From positions 186,001-250,000 of the forward strand of contig JACJWI010000001.1 in assembly GCA_020637215.1 (NCBI GenBank): a stretch of 64,000 bases of DNA. The letters are read 5' to 3'. Position 1 is the first letter of the stretch. Each line of letters begins with the position of its first letter. Below the pieces are notes generated by a model that did no database searches, was not told the DNA's origin, and saw only the letters and a program-made list of their open reading frames with translations. The translations under genes were made by a program, and so were the position numbers. This document shows, piece by piece, positions 25,134-33,897 of this stretch. Source of the DNA: Microthrixaceae bacterium (GTDB lineage Bacteria; Actinomycetota; Acidimicrobiia; Acidimicrobiales; Microtrichaceae).

Positions 25134-26060
25134 GTGAACATCGTCCGCACCCCCGACAGCCGCTTCGAGACCCTGCCCGACTTCCCGTTCGAGCCGCACT
25201 ACGCCGAGGTGCCGACCCTCGACCCCGAGGACGCCGACGGCACCACCCTGCGGGTCGCCTACCTCGACGAGGGCCCCCGCGACGCCGCCCCCGTCCTGCT
25301 CATGCACGGTGAGCCGTCCTGGTCGTTCCTGTACCGCCACGTGATCCCGGGCCTCGTCGCACGCGACCACCGGGTGATCGCCCCGGACCTGGTGGGCTTC
25401 GGTCGCTCCGACAAGCCAACCGCCCCCTCCGACTACACCTACGCCCGTCACGTGGCATGGATGGAGGACCTGCTCGTCGCCCAGCTCGACCTGCGTGACG
25501 CCACCTTCTTCGGACAGGACTGGGGCGGTCTGGTCGGCCTGCGGGTCGTCGCCGCGCACCCGGAGCGCTTCGCCCGTCTGGTGGTCGCCAACACCGGCCT
25601 GCCCGAGGGAACCGGTCGCATCACCGATGCGTTCCTGGCCTGGCAGAAGTTCTCCCAGGAGGCCGAGGACTTCCCGGTCGGTGCCATCATCAGCGGCGGG
25701 TGCGTCGATCGGCTCGCGCCAGAGGTGGTCGCCGCCTACGACGCCCCGTTCCCCGACGACTCCTACAAGGCGGGTGCTCGGATCTTCCCGACGCTGGTCC
25801 CGACCACCCCCGACGACCCCGGGGGCCTCGCCAACCAGGCGGCGTGGAAGGTGCTCGAGACCTTCGACCGTCCAGTGCTGTGCGCCTTCAGCGACAGCGA
25901 CCCGATCACCAAGGGGGGAGCCAAGCCGTTCCTCGAGCGGATCCCCGGAGCCCGGGGCCGCTCCCACACCACGATCGAAGGCGGCGGCCACTTCCTGCAG
26001 GAGGACCGTGGCCCGGAGCTGGCGACGGTGATCGCGGACTTCATCGACGAGACCCGCTGA
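25134..26060 (+). CDS. haloalkane dehalogenase-like alpha/beta hydrolase
   Basis: This 308-aa alpha/beta hydrolase has the oxyanion motif HGEPSW (H58-W63) and the nucleophile elbow GQDWGG with Asp at residue 129 rather than Ser. GGGHFLQED gives the catalytic His near 286. An Asp nucleophile next to Trp is the hallmark of haloalkane dehalogenases of the DhlA-like group, which cleave carbon-halogen bonds to give alcohols. The start is GTG 25134 after CAGGAGA. The actual substrate, and whether it acts on sulfatase products, is unknown. Confidence 0.87.
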   Translation: MNIVRTPDSRFETLPDFPFEPHYAEVPTLDPEDADGTTLRVAYLDEGPRDAAPVLLMHGEPSWSFLYRHVIPGLVARDHRVIAPDLVGFGRSDKPTAPSDYTYARHVAWMEDLLVAQLDLRDATFFGQDWGGLVGLRVVAAHPERFARLVVANTGLPEGTGRITDAFLAWQKFSQEAEDFPVGAIISGGCVDRLAPEVVAAYDAPFPDDSYKAGARIFPTLVPTTPDDPGGLANQAAWKVLETFDRPVLCAFSDSDPITKGGAKPFLERIPGARGRSHTTIEGGGHFLQEDRGPELATVIADFIDETR

Positions 26061-26127
26061 GACCAGGCCTCTGCGGGGGCGACGTGCCGATTCCTCGATC
26101 CGATCAGTGTCCTGCCGACGGGAGGGA

Positions 26128-27828
26128 ATGGACCCAGCTCCCACCTCGACCTCCACCGCCACATCCACCGTGACCGACCCCGAGGCCGAGGTCCGTCGCG
26201 ACGCCGCTCACCTCCTCGGTCTGAGTGAGTGGGACCCCGCCGCGATCGACCCCGGGATCCTGACCACGGTCACCAGCGAGCGCAACGGGACCGCCGCGAC
26301 CGCGGCGCGCATGCGGCGCTACATCCGGCACCTGCTGGACCACCCGGTCAGCCACGTGCCGGACCGCTCGGAGCTGTGGCGGACCATGCTCGAGCACTGC
26401 GAGCGACTCACGCCGGTGCAGGCGTACACGCTGCGCAACCTCATGGGCCCGACGTCCAGCCCGGCCGGCGACGGCGGCTACGCCCCGATGCCACCCGAGG
26501 TGCACCTGGAGTTCCCCCGCGACGACGCCGTCGACCTGGGCGCCCAGTGCGGGTGGCACTTCCTGGTCGGCTCCCTGTGGGACGCGGAGGGCAACGAGTA
26601 CGGCATCGAGTCCATGCTCTTCGAGCAGGCGATGTACCCACCGGCGTTCGCCCGCGAGCTCGGGCTGTCGCCGCTCGACAACCTGGTGGCCGAGGTGCAG
26701 TTCGCCATCAGCACCCGGGGCGACCGCCACCACCAGGCCGAACCACTGGTCACCCTCGGCACCAGCGGCCTGATCCGAACCGGCACCTCACCGTTCTCGT
26801 TCCGGGTCGGGGCCAACTCCTTCGAGTCGCTCGAACGGGACTCCCTGATGCCGATGCGTGTCCGCTCCGTCGGCGTCGATCTCGGCGGGGAACAACCGCT
26901 GCCGTTGAGGTGCGACCTGGTGCTGACCGGGGGCAAGGCCGTCCTCGAACAGGGCGACCACGGCGCGATGCCATCGGTGGCGGGGATCGGGACCTTCTAC
27001 TACTCGGTCCCCCGTATCGATATCGATCCGCAGGAGAGCTCGATCTCGATCGACGGACGGCAGATCCCCGTCGTCCGGGGCGAGCTCTGGTTCGACCACC
27101 AGTGGGGCTTCCTCTCCGGAACCTCCCCCGACCCCGTCCTGCGGGCGTCCGACTCGATCACCGCCCCCAACCCCGGCGGCTGGGACTGGTTCATGACACA
27201 CCTGAGCGGCGACCGCCAGGTCACGGTCTTCGCCCCGCACTCCAATGAGTTCGCCGACTTCTACGGCTGCACCGGAGACACTCCGCCCCCGACGATGACC
27301 CGCCGAGTCGGAGGCACGTTCATGGACTCGAACGCCAGCACCCGGCTGGTGTGGGGAACGGTGCACGTCGACCGTTGGGTCAAGGTCATGCACACCCCGA
27401 ACCCGCAGCGCTACCCGGCGACGGCCACCTGGTACCCGAACCACTACCGATTCGAGTTCGACGACCTGCCCGACGACATCTCGGAGCTGACCCTGACGCC
27501 GATCGTCGAAGGCGGGCAGTCCGCCTTCTTCTCCCACGGGGTGCAGATCTGCGAGGGGGCGGTCGTGGTGTCGGACCGCGACGGCAACGACATCGGTCGG
27601 GGATTCGCGGAGGCCGTCGCCTTCGCCGACACCCTCCGCAACCGGCTGCGCCTGGCGGGCCTGCCCGACACCGACGAGATGGCCGCCCTGGCGGCGGAGC
27701 CGACCCCGTCACCCGAGCTCGCAGCCGCGAACGCGGCGTTCGTCGCCGCGCACCCCGACGAGATGGCCGCCATCGTCGCCGCGGCGAAGGGACTCGAGTT
27801 CTTCATGGAGCCGTCGTCGGAGGCCTGA
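26128..27828 (+). CDS. CrtC/AttH-like lipocalin-fold hydrolase
   Basis: The roughly 566-aa protein has a helical N-terminal 110 residues. A long beta-rich region then contains GWHFLVGSLW, GRQIPVVRGELWFDHQWG and PHSNEFADFYG. The GELWFDHQWG element is what I associate with the AttH/CrtC group (carotenoid 1,2-hydratase and secreted hydrolase-like proteins of lipocalin fold). No signal peptide is seen. ATG 26128 follows GGAGGGA directly, an unusually short gap; an upstream GTG at 26107 is possible. It follows the dehalogenase by 67 bp. The substrate is unknown; a hydrophobic, isoprenoid-like compound is plausible. Confidence 0.65.
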   Translation: MDPAPTSTSTATSTVTDPEAEVRRDAAHLLGLSEWDPAAIDPGILTTVTSERNGTAATAARMRRYIRHLLDHPVSHVPDRSELWRTMLEHCERLTPVQAYTLRNLMGPTSSPAGDGGYAPMPPEVHLEFPRDDAVDLGAQCGWHFLVGSLWDAEGNEYGIESMLFEQAMYPPAFARELGLSPLDNLVAEVQFAISTRGDRHHQAEPLVTLGTSGLIRTGTSPFSFRVGANSFESLERDSLMPMRVRSVGVDLGGEQPLPLRCDLVLTGGKAVLEQGDHGAMPSVAGIGTFYYSVPRIDIDPQESSISIDGRQIPVVRGELWFDHQWGFLSGTSPDPVLRASDSITAPNPGGWDWFMTHLSGDRQVTVFAPHSNEFADFYGCTGDTPPPTMTRRVGGTFMDSNASTRLVWGTVHVDRWVKVMHTPNPQRYPATATWYPNHYRFEFDDLPDDISELTLTPIVEGGQSAFFSHGVQICEGAVVVSDRDGNDIGRGFAEAVAFADTLRNRLRLAGLPDTDEMAALAAEPTPSPELAAANAAFVAAHPDEMAAIVAAAKGLEFFMEPSSEA

Positions 27829-27876
27829 GGTTCCCCGGCGGGGCAGAGCCGGGTCCGCGCGGGGCAGTCTGTCCGT

Positions 27877-28290
27877 GTGGACACCGATGATGACGTCGAA
27901 CGCAACGTCTGCGGCGGACCGCTGCAGGAGTGCGGCACGGAACCGCTCACCGGGTTCTTCCGCGACGGCTGCTGTCGGACCGGACCCGAGGACCTGGGCA
28001 GCCACACGATCTGCGCCGTGATGACCCCGGAGTTCCTGGCGCACCAGCGCTCGATCGGCAACGACCTGTCGACGCCGCTGCCGCAGTACGGCTTCCCCGG
28101 ACTGGTGCCGGGCGACCGCTGGTGCGTCACCGCCCGCAACTGGCTGCGCGCCCACCACGACGGCGTCGCCGCGCCGGTCGTGCTGGGCGCCACCCACCGG
28201 GCGGTGACCGAACTGGTCCCGTTCGAGGTGCTCTGGGATCACCGCATCGACGTGCCCGATGATCCCGGCTCGCTGATCGACCCGTTCTAG
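27877..28290 (+). CDS. DUF2237-like small protein
   Basis: The 137-aa protein starts at GTG 27877 and reads NVCGGPLQECGTEPLTGFFR, then DGCC and HTICAVMTPEFL, ending in an acidic Pro-rich tail. The CGGPL start, GFFRDGCC and the LRAH/LGATH segments match my memory of DUF2237 (YdcL-type) proteins of unknown function. Conserved Cys residues suggest metal binding or redox. It converges on the alpha/beta hydrolase gene that follows. Confidence 0.72.
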   Translation: MDTDDDVERNVCGGPLQECGTEPLTGFFRDGCCRTGPEDLGSHTICAVMTPEFLAHQRSIGNDLSTPLPQYGFPGLVPGDRWCVTARNWLRAHHDGVAAPVVLGATHRAVTELVPFEVLWDHRIDVPDDPGSLIDPF

Positions 28291-28339
28291 GTGGCGGCGT
28301 CCGCCCGACCGGAGCACGGGACGAGCCATGCCGGTCGGT

Positions 28340-29719
28340 TCACCAGGTGATCACGTCGGCCGGAGCGTCCTCGAGGACCTCGTCTCGGTCGTCGCCGAGG
28401 ATGAAGCCGTCATCGATCGCCCGGTCGGTCGCCGCCGTGTACGCCTCGCGGTACGACGCAAGCGTCGGGTAGCGGTCCCGGAGGACCGCATCGGGCAGCG
28501 CCAGGCGACGACCGAAGAGCTGGCAGACGTGGCTCTCGCCGTCCCGACACAGTCCCGACAGCGTCTCGACCGCTGCGTCGACGCACGGGGTGCGAACCCC
28601 GCCGAGCACATTGCCCAGCTCGTCGGTCTCGAAGCGTCGGCGCACCGTCGAGCCCGACTCGTCGACAGCCACCGCCAACGGGGACGCCGAGGGAGGTGCG
28701 GTGCCGGTCCCGGCCCAGTCGACCAGGTGGCGCAGGGCGCTGCGCACGACGAAGCGCTGCTGGCCGCGGTTGACGGGATCCGCGCACCCCAGCATCGTCT
28801 CGAGCTCACCGATGAGCGACAGGTCGGCATGGGCGGCCCCGGCCACCTCCCAGCAGCGGAACCGGCCGGTGTCGGGCTGTCGACACGACAGGGAGTCGAG
28901 GAACCCGAGCACGTCGGTCTCGGTCTGAAGCACCAGCACCGGCACGTCCAGGTCGTCGCGGATCAGAACCGGAGGGTCGCCTCGGCTCCCCTCGACGTCG
29001 GCACCACGCCCGGCGTCGCCCAGCGGAAGCGCGCCGCGGCCCCGGCTGTGGATCAGGAAGCCGTCGAAGCGCTCCGAGCGCGGCTGCACCCCGTTCACGT
29101 ACGTGACCAGGGCGTAGGCCGACTGCGATTCCCCGACCGCGACGACGCGCTGGATGTCGAGGTCGTCCAGCGGTTCGGGCCGGTCCTCGAGCAACGAGTC
29201 CACCACCTGGGTGAACACGTCGTAGGCGTAGGCGTCACCGGGGTGCACGAGTCCGCCGTAGCGGAGCGGATCCGCGCTCTGCAGCGCGACGAGCCCGCTC
29301 GCCCCGACGTCGACCAGGGCGGGGGTGGCCACGATCCCGGCCCACTGGGCCGACACGCCGACCCAGACGTGGCCGGCCCGGGTCAGCTCCGGTCCCGAGA
29401 AGCCGAACACCGGCGCGGAGTCGGACCCGCTGCTGACGTTGAGCCACTCGACGACGACGGTCCCGCTGAAACGACCGTCGTCGCTCGGACGCCGGATCAG
29501 GACCCGGGTGGTGAACTCGGCGCGGTCGCGCACCTCGAAGGTCCAGCGTCCGTCGGTCGGGAGCCCCGCCGGCGCTCGATAGGACTCGGCGTGTCCCGAA
29601 CAGGCCCACTCGGTCTGCTCGTAGCCGACGTCGCGGAGCCTGACGTCGGCCAGCGACCGGGTCAGCACCGTTCGTCCTCCGCCGATGAGCGGCTCCAACC
29701 GTCGTCGTGACGTGTCCAT
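28340..29719 (-). CDS. alpha/beta hydrolase domain-containing protein
   Basis: The 459-aa protein shows a nucleophile elbow GESQSA, and its late GAAHADLS supplies a likely catalytic His. The segment order (VVVEWLNVSSGSDSAPVF, then HVWVGVSAQWAGI, then the elbow) fits the Abhydrolase_10-type family of large, uncharacterised esterases. No signal peptide is visible. The start is ATG 29719. It is divergent from a TetR gene, with a palindrome between them, so it is probably that regulator's target. Confidence 0.78.
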   Translation of the reverse strand: MDTSRRRLEPLIGGGRTVLTRSLADVRLRDVGYEQTEWACSGHAESYRAPAGLPTDGRWTFEVRDRAEFTTRVLIRRPSDDGRFSGTVVVEWLNVSSGSDSAPVFGFSGPELTRAGHVWVGVSAQWAGIVATPALVDVGASGLVALQSADPLRYGGLVHPGDAYAYDVFTQVVDSLLEDRPEPLDDLDIQRVVAVGESQSAYALVTYVNGVQPRSERFDGFLIHSRGRGALPLGDAGRGADVEGSRGDPPVLIRDDLDVPVLVLQTETDVLGFLDSLSCRQPDTGRFRCWEVAGAAHADLSLIGELETMLGCADPVNRGQQRFVVRSALRHLVDWAGTGTAPPSASPLAVAVDESGSTVRRRFETDELGNVLGGVRTPCVDAAVETLSGLCRDGESHVCQLFGRRLALPDAVLRDRYPTLASYREAYTAATDRAIDDGFILGDDRDEVLEDAPADVITW

Positions 29720-29790
29720 CGCCGCTCGACCCTACGGGGCGTGGACGGTCCGGTCACCACCGGTCAGCTGATGGCAGGGAGGATCCCAGG

Positions 29791-29816
29791 AAACAAACCA
29801 GCCGGTCGGTTTCTTT
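29791..29816. promoter_or_regulatory. imperfect palindrome, likely TetR operator
   Basis: A 26-bp interval reads AAACAAACC on the left and GGTTTCTTT on the right, complementary at eight of nine positions, around a core centred on CCGG. It lies between the divergent hydrolase and tetR genes and immediately before a -10-like TACTGT. Confidence 0.55.
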
Positions 29817-29861
29817 GCTACTGTGGCGCCGAGCCGGAGACGCCCCGACGGGTTGGTGCCC

Positions 29862-30509
29862 ATGGACACGCAGACCGCCACACCACCGAGGACCCAGGAG
29901 GATCGCCGGGCCGCGACCCAGCAGGCTCTGCTCGGGGCCACGATCGACTGCCTGGTCGAATACGGCTACGCCGGCACCACGACCCGACTGGTGGCGGACC
30001 ACGCCCGGGTGTCACGCGGGGCGCAGACGCACCACTACCCGACCAAGCGCGACCTGGTCATCGCCGCGGTCGAGCACCTGTTCGACGAGTACGCCGGACG
30101 CTTCACCGAGGCGTTCCGACAGGTCCCCGAGAGCGAGCGCACCCTCGACCGCGCCGTCGCGGCGCTGTGGGAGATCGCCTCGGGTCCCAGCTACGCAGCC
30201 ATCCTCGAGGTCGTGGTCGCGGCCCGCACCGACGACGAGCTGCGCAGCATCGTCCACGGGGTGGCCGCGTCGCTCGAGGAGACCGTCGTCGACCTGCTGC
30301 TCTGGTTCTCACCCGAGATCGCCGATCGCGAGTCGGCGCGTCGCATCGTCGAGTTCGCCTTCGCCCTGATACAGGGCGCGGCGGTCTCCCGAATGGAGGG
30401 GTTCGGTGACGCCGACGAGGTCGTCGCCTCGGTCGCCGCCCTGGCCCCCTTCGCCGTGTCCCTCGTCCGTTCCGGACCCGACCCGACCAGATCAGGAGCC
30501 CCACGATGA
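29862..30509 (+). CDS. TetR family transcriptional regulator
   Basis: The 215-aa product has a helix-turn-helix at about residues 15-60 (YGYAGTTTRLVADHARVSRG, then AQTHHYPTKRDLV), followed by a helical effector domain. ATG 29862 gives a normal TetR N-terminus; the reading from 29823 adds 13 atypical residues. It shares ATGA with the following diiron protein gene, so regulator and enzyme are co-translated. The divergent hydrolase is probably controlled from the 29791-29816 palindrome. Confidence 0.88.
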   Translation: MDTQTATPPRTQEDRRAATQQALLGATIDCLVEYGYAGTTTRLVADHARVSRGAQTHHYPTKRDLVIAAVEHLFDEYAGRFTEAFRQVPESERTLDRAVAALWEIASGPSYAAILEVVVAARTDDELRSIVHGVAASLEETVVDLLLWFSPEIADRESARRIVEFAFALIQGAAVSRMEGFGDADEVVASVAALAPFAVSLVRSGPDPTRSGAPR

Positions 30510-31456
30510 CAGCCACCTTGTCTCCCCCACCCACCACCGCCGGCCGACGACGCCGGCGGCGGGGATCTCGCCCCTCGGCCATCCGCGACATCCCGGTGCG
30601 TCGCCTGCGCCACGACCAGGCCGACTACGACCTCGACCGCTGGGTCGTCCCGGGGGATCCGATCTTCAGCCACTTCCTGGCCATCCTCTCGGCGGTCTTC
30701 CCCAAGGGCGAGGAGTTCTTCGTCGCGTCGGTGCGGCGCCACCGCGACGCCGTGGCCGACAACCCCGTTCTCAAGGAGCAGGTCAAGGGCTTCATCGGCC
30801 AGGAGGCCATGCACAGCCGGGAGCACCGTCGCCTCAACGAGCGCCTCGCCGGTCTCGGCTACCGCATGGCCCGAGCCGATCGCACCATCGGCGTGCTGGT
30901 CGACTCGATCTACAAGATCCCGCCGTCCACGCTTCCGATCGCGGCGACCGCCGCTGCCGAGCACTACACCGGGCTCCTGGCCGAGGCGGTGCTGTCGGAC
31001 GAGTCGACGCGCACGACCTTGTTCGGCACCGAGGCCGTCGAACCGATGATCGCCTGGCACGCCCTCGAGGAGCTGGAGCACAAGAACGTCGCGTTCGACG
31101 TGATGGAAGCCGCCGGCGGCGGCTACGTCGTTCGGGTCGCGGGCTTCGCGGTCACCACGTCGGTGTTGGCCAGCTACGTCGCGATCGAGTGGGGCCGCGC
31201 CGTCTGGGAGGATCGGCACCTGATCACCCGGGAGAACCGCCGCACCTTCCACAGGAACCTGATGCGTCAGAAGCTCCTCAGCCCGTGGTCGGCCCGCAAG
31301 CTGCTGATCTACCTCCGGCCCGGCTTCCACCCCGACGACACCGCCACCGACGAGCTCGTCCAGGAGTGGCGTCTCCGACTCGCCGAGGTGGCGACGGCCA
31401 ACACCAAGGCCGACACCGAGCCCGCTCCCGCTGTCAGCACCGACACGCCGGTCTGA
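30506..31456 (+). CDS. predicted metal-dependent hydrolase (PF10118-type, diiron-like)
   Basis: The 316-aa protein begins with a basic, Arg-rich segment and is otherwise helical. It has FIGQEAMHSREH, AAAEHYTGLL and HALEELEHKNVAFD, a series of Glu and ExxH motifs that would hold two metals. These features match the family annotated as predicted metal-dependent hydrolase, which has a ferritin-like core. It overlaps tetR by four bases and is followed by a strong hairpin, defining a two-gene operon. Confidence 0.8.
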   Translation: MTATLSPPPTTAGRRRRRRGSRPSAIRDIPVRRLRHDQADYDLDRWVVPGDPIFSHFLAILSAVFPKGEEFFVASVRRHRDAVADNPVLKEQVKGFIGQEAMHSREHRRLNERLAGLGYRMARADRTIGVLVDSIYKIPPSTLPIAATAAAEHYTGLLAEAVLSDESTRTTLFGTEAVEPMIAWHALEELEHKNVAFDVMEAAGGGYVVRVAGFAVTTSVLASYVAIEWGRAVWEDRHLITRENRRTFHRNLMRQKLLSPWSARKLLIYLRPGFHPDDTATDELVQEWRLRLAEVATANTKADTEPAPAVSTDTPV

Positions 31457-31459
31457 ACG

Positions 31460-31501
31460 GGGTGGTCCGTCCGGACCGGTTCGGCGCCGGACGGACCACC
31501 C
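31460..31501 (+). terminator. strong intrinsic-type hairpin after the diiron gene
   Basis: A 15-bp perfect stem (31460-31474 with 31487-31501) encloses a 12-base loop and starts four bases after the stop. There is no clear U-tract, as is common in GC-rich actinomycetes. It ends two bases before the next operator, cleanly separating two transcription units. Confidence 0.75.
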
Positions 31502-31502
31502 A

Positions 31503-31519
31503 CTAGAACTCGGTTCCAG
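31503..31519. promoter_or_regulatory. TetR operator resembling KstR-type boxes
   Basis: CTAGAAC (31503-31509) and GTTCCAG (31513-31519) form an inverted repeat with one mismatch around TCG. The AAC/GTT core recalls KstR operators (TnnAACnnGTTnnA), but the spacer here is one base longer. TTCCAG (31514-31519) and TAGACT (31537-31542) are 17 bp apart and could be the -35 and -10 of the following gene, so the operator would cover the -35. Confidence 0.5.
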
Positions 31520-31549
31520 TTTCGGCTTGGTTCCCGTAGACTGCTCGAC

Positions 31550-32206
31550 ATGGTGCAGCCGACCGGCCCGGGAACCGATCGCGTCGACTGCGACACCTCC
31601 CGGGCCGCGGAGCCGACCACCGACGCTCAGCGCGACCGACGACGACGGATCGTCCTCACGGCGATGACCATGCTGCAGCAGCGCGGCTACGACGAGATCC
31701 AGATGCGCGACGTGGCTCAGCAGGCGGGCGTCGCTCTGGGCACCCTCTACCGGTACTTCCCGTCCAAGGAGCAGCTCTTCGCCCACGTCCTGGTCGAGTG
31801 GAGCTCCAGCTTCGACGAGGCGGTCCGCCGTCGGCGACCCGAACGCGGGAGCGACGCCGAGCGGCTCCGGCAGGTGCTGCGCCGAGCGGTGGGTGCCTTC
31901 GAGCGCCACCCGAACTTCCTGCAGGTGCTCACGCTGCTGGAGGTGTCCAAGGACCCGGCGGTGATGGAGCCCTTCGCCACCTACAGCGAACGGTTCGTCT
32001 CGGTGGTCACCGACGCACTCCTCGACACCGCCGAGGATGACGTCCCGGTGCTGATCCTGATCACCAACTCACTGCTGGTGACGTTGCTGCAGGGCTGGTG
32101 GCTCGGTCGGTACTCCATCGGGACGGTCCACACCGGCATCGACCGGGCCGTCGACATCGTGTTCGAGGGGGCCCGGATCGACCCCGCCGCGCCGAGCATG
32201 GCGTGA
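31550..32206 (+). CDS. TetR family regulator, KstR-like
   Basis: The 218-aa protein has the DNA-binding domain QQRGYDEIQMRDVAQQAGVA then LGTLYRYFPSKEQLFAHVL at about residues 44-85. This is close in wording to KstR (QMRxVAxxAxVALGTLYRYFPSK), the mycobacterial repressor of sterol catabolism. The ligand domain differs more. No sterol genes are adjacent, so a lipid or acyl-CoA ligand is only inferred. The start at ATG 31550 has TAGACT seven bases upstream and no ribosome site, suggesting a leaderless mRNA. Confidence 0.87.
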   Translation: MVQPTGPGTDRVDCDTSRAAEPTTDAQRDRRRRIVLTAMTMLQQRGYDEIQMRDVAQQAGVALGTLYRYFPSKEQLFAHVLVEWSSSFDEAVRRRRPERGSDAERLRQVLRRAVGAFERHPNFLQVLTLLEVSKDPAVMEPFATYSERFVSVVTDALLDTAEDDVPVLILITNSLLVTLLQGWWLGRYSIGTVHTGIDRAVDIVFEGARIDPAAPSMA

Positions 32207-32213
32207 CCGCTCG

Positions 32214-33047
32214 TCAGTAGCGCTGCGGGACGAAGGTCTGCTCGTCGATGGGCGGCCGTTCGTAGGTCCTCACCGGGGCCGGCCGCGGCGGCAACTCGAG
32301 CGGGTCCGGGACCACGTCCCGGTACTCGACCTGCGTCAGCAGGTGGCTGATGCAGTTGAGTCGCGCCGAGCGCTTGTCCTCGCCGTCGACCACCCACCAC
32401 GGGGACCCGGCGGTGTCGGTGACCCGGAACATCTCGTCCTTGGCGTGGGAGTACTCCTCCCAGCGGTTCCGCGACTCGATGTCCATCGGTGACAGCTTCC
32501 ACCGCTTGAGCGGGCTGTCGATGCGGGCCTGGAAGCGTCGTTCCTGCTCCTCGTCGCTGATCGAGAACCAGTACTTGACCAGGATGATCCCGGAGCGGAT
32601 CAGCATCTCCTCGAACTGCGGGACCGCCCACAGGAACTCGTCCACCTCGGCGTCGGAGGCGAAGCCCATCACCCGTTCGACCCCGGCGCGGTTGTACCAG
32701 GAGCGGTCGAACAGCACGATCTCGCCGGCGGCCGGCAGTTCGGCGACGTAGCGCTGGAAGTACCACTGCGTCCTCTCACGATCGCTCGGAGGGCCGAGGG
32801 CGACCACCCGGACCACGCGATGGTTGGTCGCCTCGGCGATGCGGTTGATCGCGCCGCCCTTGCCCGCGGCGTCGCGTCCCTCGAACAGCACCGCCACCCG
32901 CAGTCCGGTGGCCTTGACCCATTCCTGGAGCTTGACCAGCTCGATCTGCAGGCGCTCCAGTTCGCTCAGGTACACCTCTCGGCGGAGCCGACCGCGCTTG
33001 GTGTAGCACTCGGGCGGGAAGATCCTCTGGCCGTCGTCGACGCTCAT
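32214..33047 (-). CDS. ppk2: polyphosphate kinase 2
   Basis: The 277-aa enzyme would transfer phosphate between polyphosphate and a nucleotide. It has Walker A FEGRDAAGKGG (residues 55-65), a lid-type Arg region PSDRERTQWYFQRY, Walker B LFDRSWYNRAGVE (Asp 114), and the family PLKRWKLSPMD segment. Length and motif set fit a single-domain class I-type PPK2, which usually makes ATP or GTP from the diphosphate; class assignment is tentative. On its strand CAGACT lies six bases before ATG 33047, again consistent with a leaderless transcript. It is convergent with the KstR-like gene. Confidence 0.92.
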   Translation of the reverse strand: MSVDDGQRIFPPECYTKRGRLRREVYLSELERLQIELVKLQEWVKATGLRVAVLFEGRDAAGKGGAINRIAEATNHRVVRVVALGPPSDRERTQWYFQRYVAELPAAGEIVLFDRSWYNRAGVERVMGFASDAEVDEFLWAVPQFEEMLIRSGIILVKYWFSISDEEQERRFQARIDSPLKRWKLSPMDIESRNRWEEYSHAKDEMFRVTDTAGSPWWVVDGEDKRSARLNCISHLLTQVEYRDVVPDPLELPPRPAPVRTYERPPIDEQTFVPQRY

Positions 33048-33077
33048 GGACCGAGTCTGCTCGCCGTCGCCACCCGG

Positions 33078-33743
33078 TCAGCGGATCCGTCGGAGTGCGC
33101 ACCACGTGCCGGCACCGGCGGTGGACTCCACTCCCTCGACCTCGAAGGGCAGGGCTGCCACGACCTCGTCCGTCGACAGGTGGATCGGGGTGTCGGGCCC
33201 GCTCACGTTGACCCACAGCAGGATCCCCCCGGAGCGGAGCACCCGGGCGACCTCCCCGGGGAACAGGAACATGTTGATGACGGCCACCAGGTCGACCGAT
33301 CCGGAGCGGAGGGGCAGCGCCGAGGAGTCGCCGCGGAGGCGGGCCGCCGGAACCGACGGCGCCTCGCGGAGCATGGCGTCGGAGAGGTCGAGCGCGATCG
33401 CTGAGCCCACCACACCCGCGACCAGGTCGCTGTAGATGCCGGTCCCCGATCCGAGCTCGATCCCGACGGTGTCGGTGCCCCCGGTCCAGGCCATCGCGCC
33501 CAGGCCCCGCTCGAGGCAGTCCGACACCACGGCCCGACGTTGGGGTGAGTCACGGGTGTGCCAGTCGGGGGCGAGTCCGTCGAACAGCGCGGCGACCGTC
33601 CGGCGTGTCTCGGCGTCCCACCCACCGGGCACCAGGCCGGCGGCTCGCCGCGTGACTGCCCTCATCGGGTGCGTGTCGTTGCCGGTGGAGGTGGGCGCGT
33701 GCCCGTCGATCGCCGTTGGTTCGAGAGGCGTCACCGATGTCAC
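33078..33743 (-). CDS. class I SAM-dependent methyltransferase
   Basis: The 221-aa protein has motif I VGIELGSGTGIYSDLVAG, an acidic post-motif ALDLSDAMLREA, and the segments LPLRSGSVDLVAVINMFL and EVARVLRSGGILLWVNVSG, a typical class I methyltransferase Rossmann order. The start is GTG 33743, and GAGGA lies on the leader side. It is divergent from the Baeyer-Villiger monooxygenase with a palindrome between. The substrate cannot be read from the sequence. Confidence 0.83.
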   Translation of the reverse strand: MTSVTPLEPTAIDGHAPTSTGNDTHPMRAVTRRAAGLVPGGWDAETRRTVAALFDGLAPDWHTRDSPQRRAVVSDCLERGLGAMAWTGGTDTVGIELGSGTGIYSDLVAGVVGSAIALDLSDAMLREAPSVPAARLRGDSSALPLRSGSVDLVAVINMFLFPGEVARVLRSGGILLWVNVSGPDTPIHLSTDEVVAALPFEVEGVESTAGAGTWCALRRIR

Positions 33744-33809
33744 GATCAGATCCTCGCGCCTCGATCGGCCGGCTCCGGGGACCCGAGTGCTTCGAGGCCC
33801 GAAGCGGTT

Positions 33810-33826
33810 TCTGACGCGATGTCAGA
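33810..33826. promoter_or_regulatory. inverted repeat between methyltransferase and monooxygenase genes
   Basis: TCTGAC (33810-33815) and GTCAGA (33821-33826) form a perfect inverted repeat with a five-base spacer in the 154-bp divergent region. The TGAC/GTCA core is common in operators of several regulator families. No regulator gene is adjacent. Confidence 0.5.
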
Positions 33827-33897
33827 TTCCCGGCCGCCAGGCCCTACCGTGTGGGTCGGCCCGCACGGGCGAACCCGCGACCGGGAGGCATCCCCCC

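Noticed and set aside
22794..27828. Sulfatase, dehalogenase and CrtC-like genes as one known degradation pathway
   Set aside because: They are adjacent and probably co-regulated, but I know of no pathway that uses all three, so no pathway was assigned.
31503..31519. Calling the site a true KstR operator
   Set aside because: The spacer is one base longer than the known KstR consensus and no sterol genes are nearby, so only resemblance is claimed.
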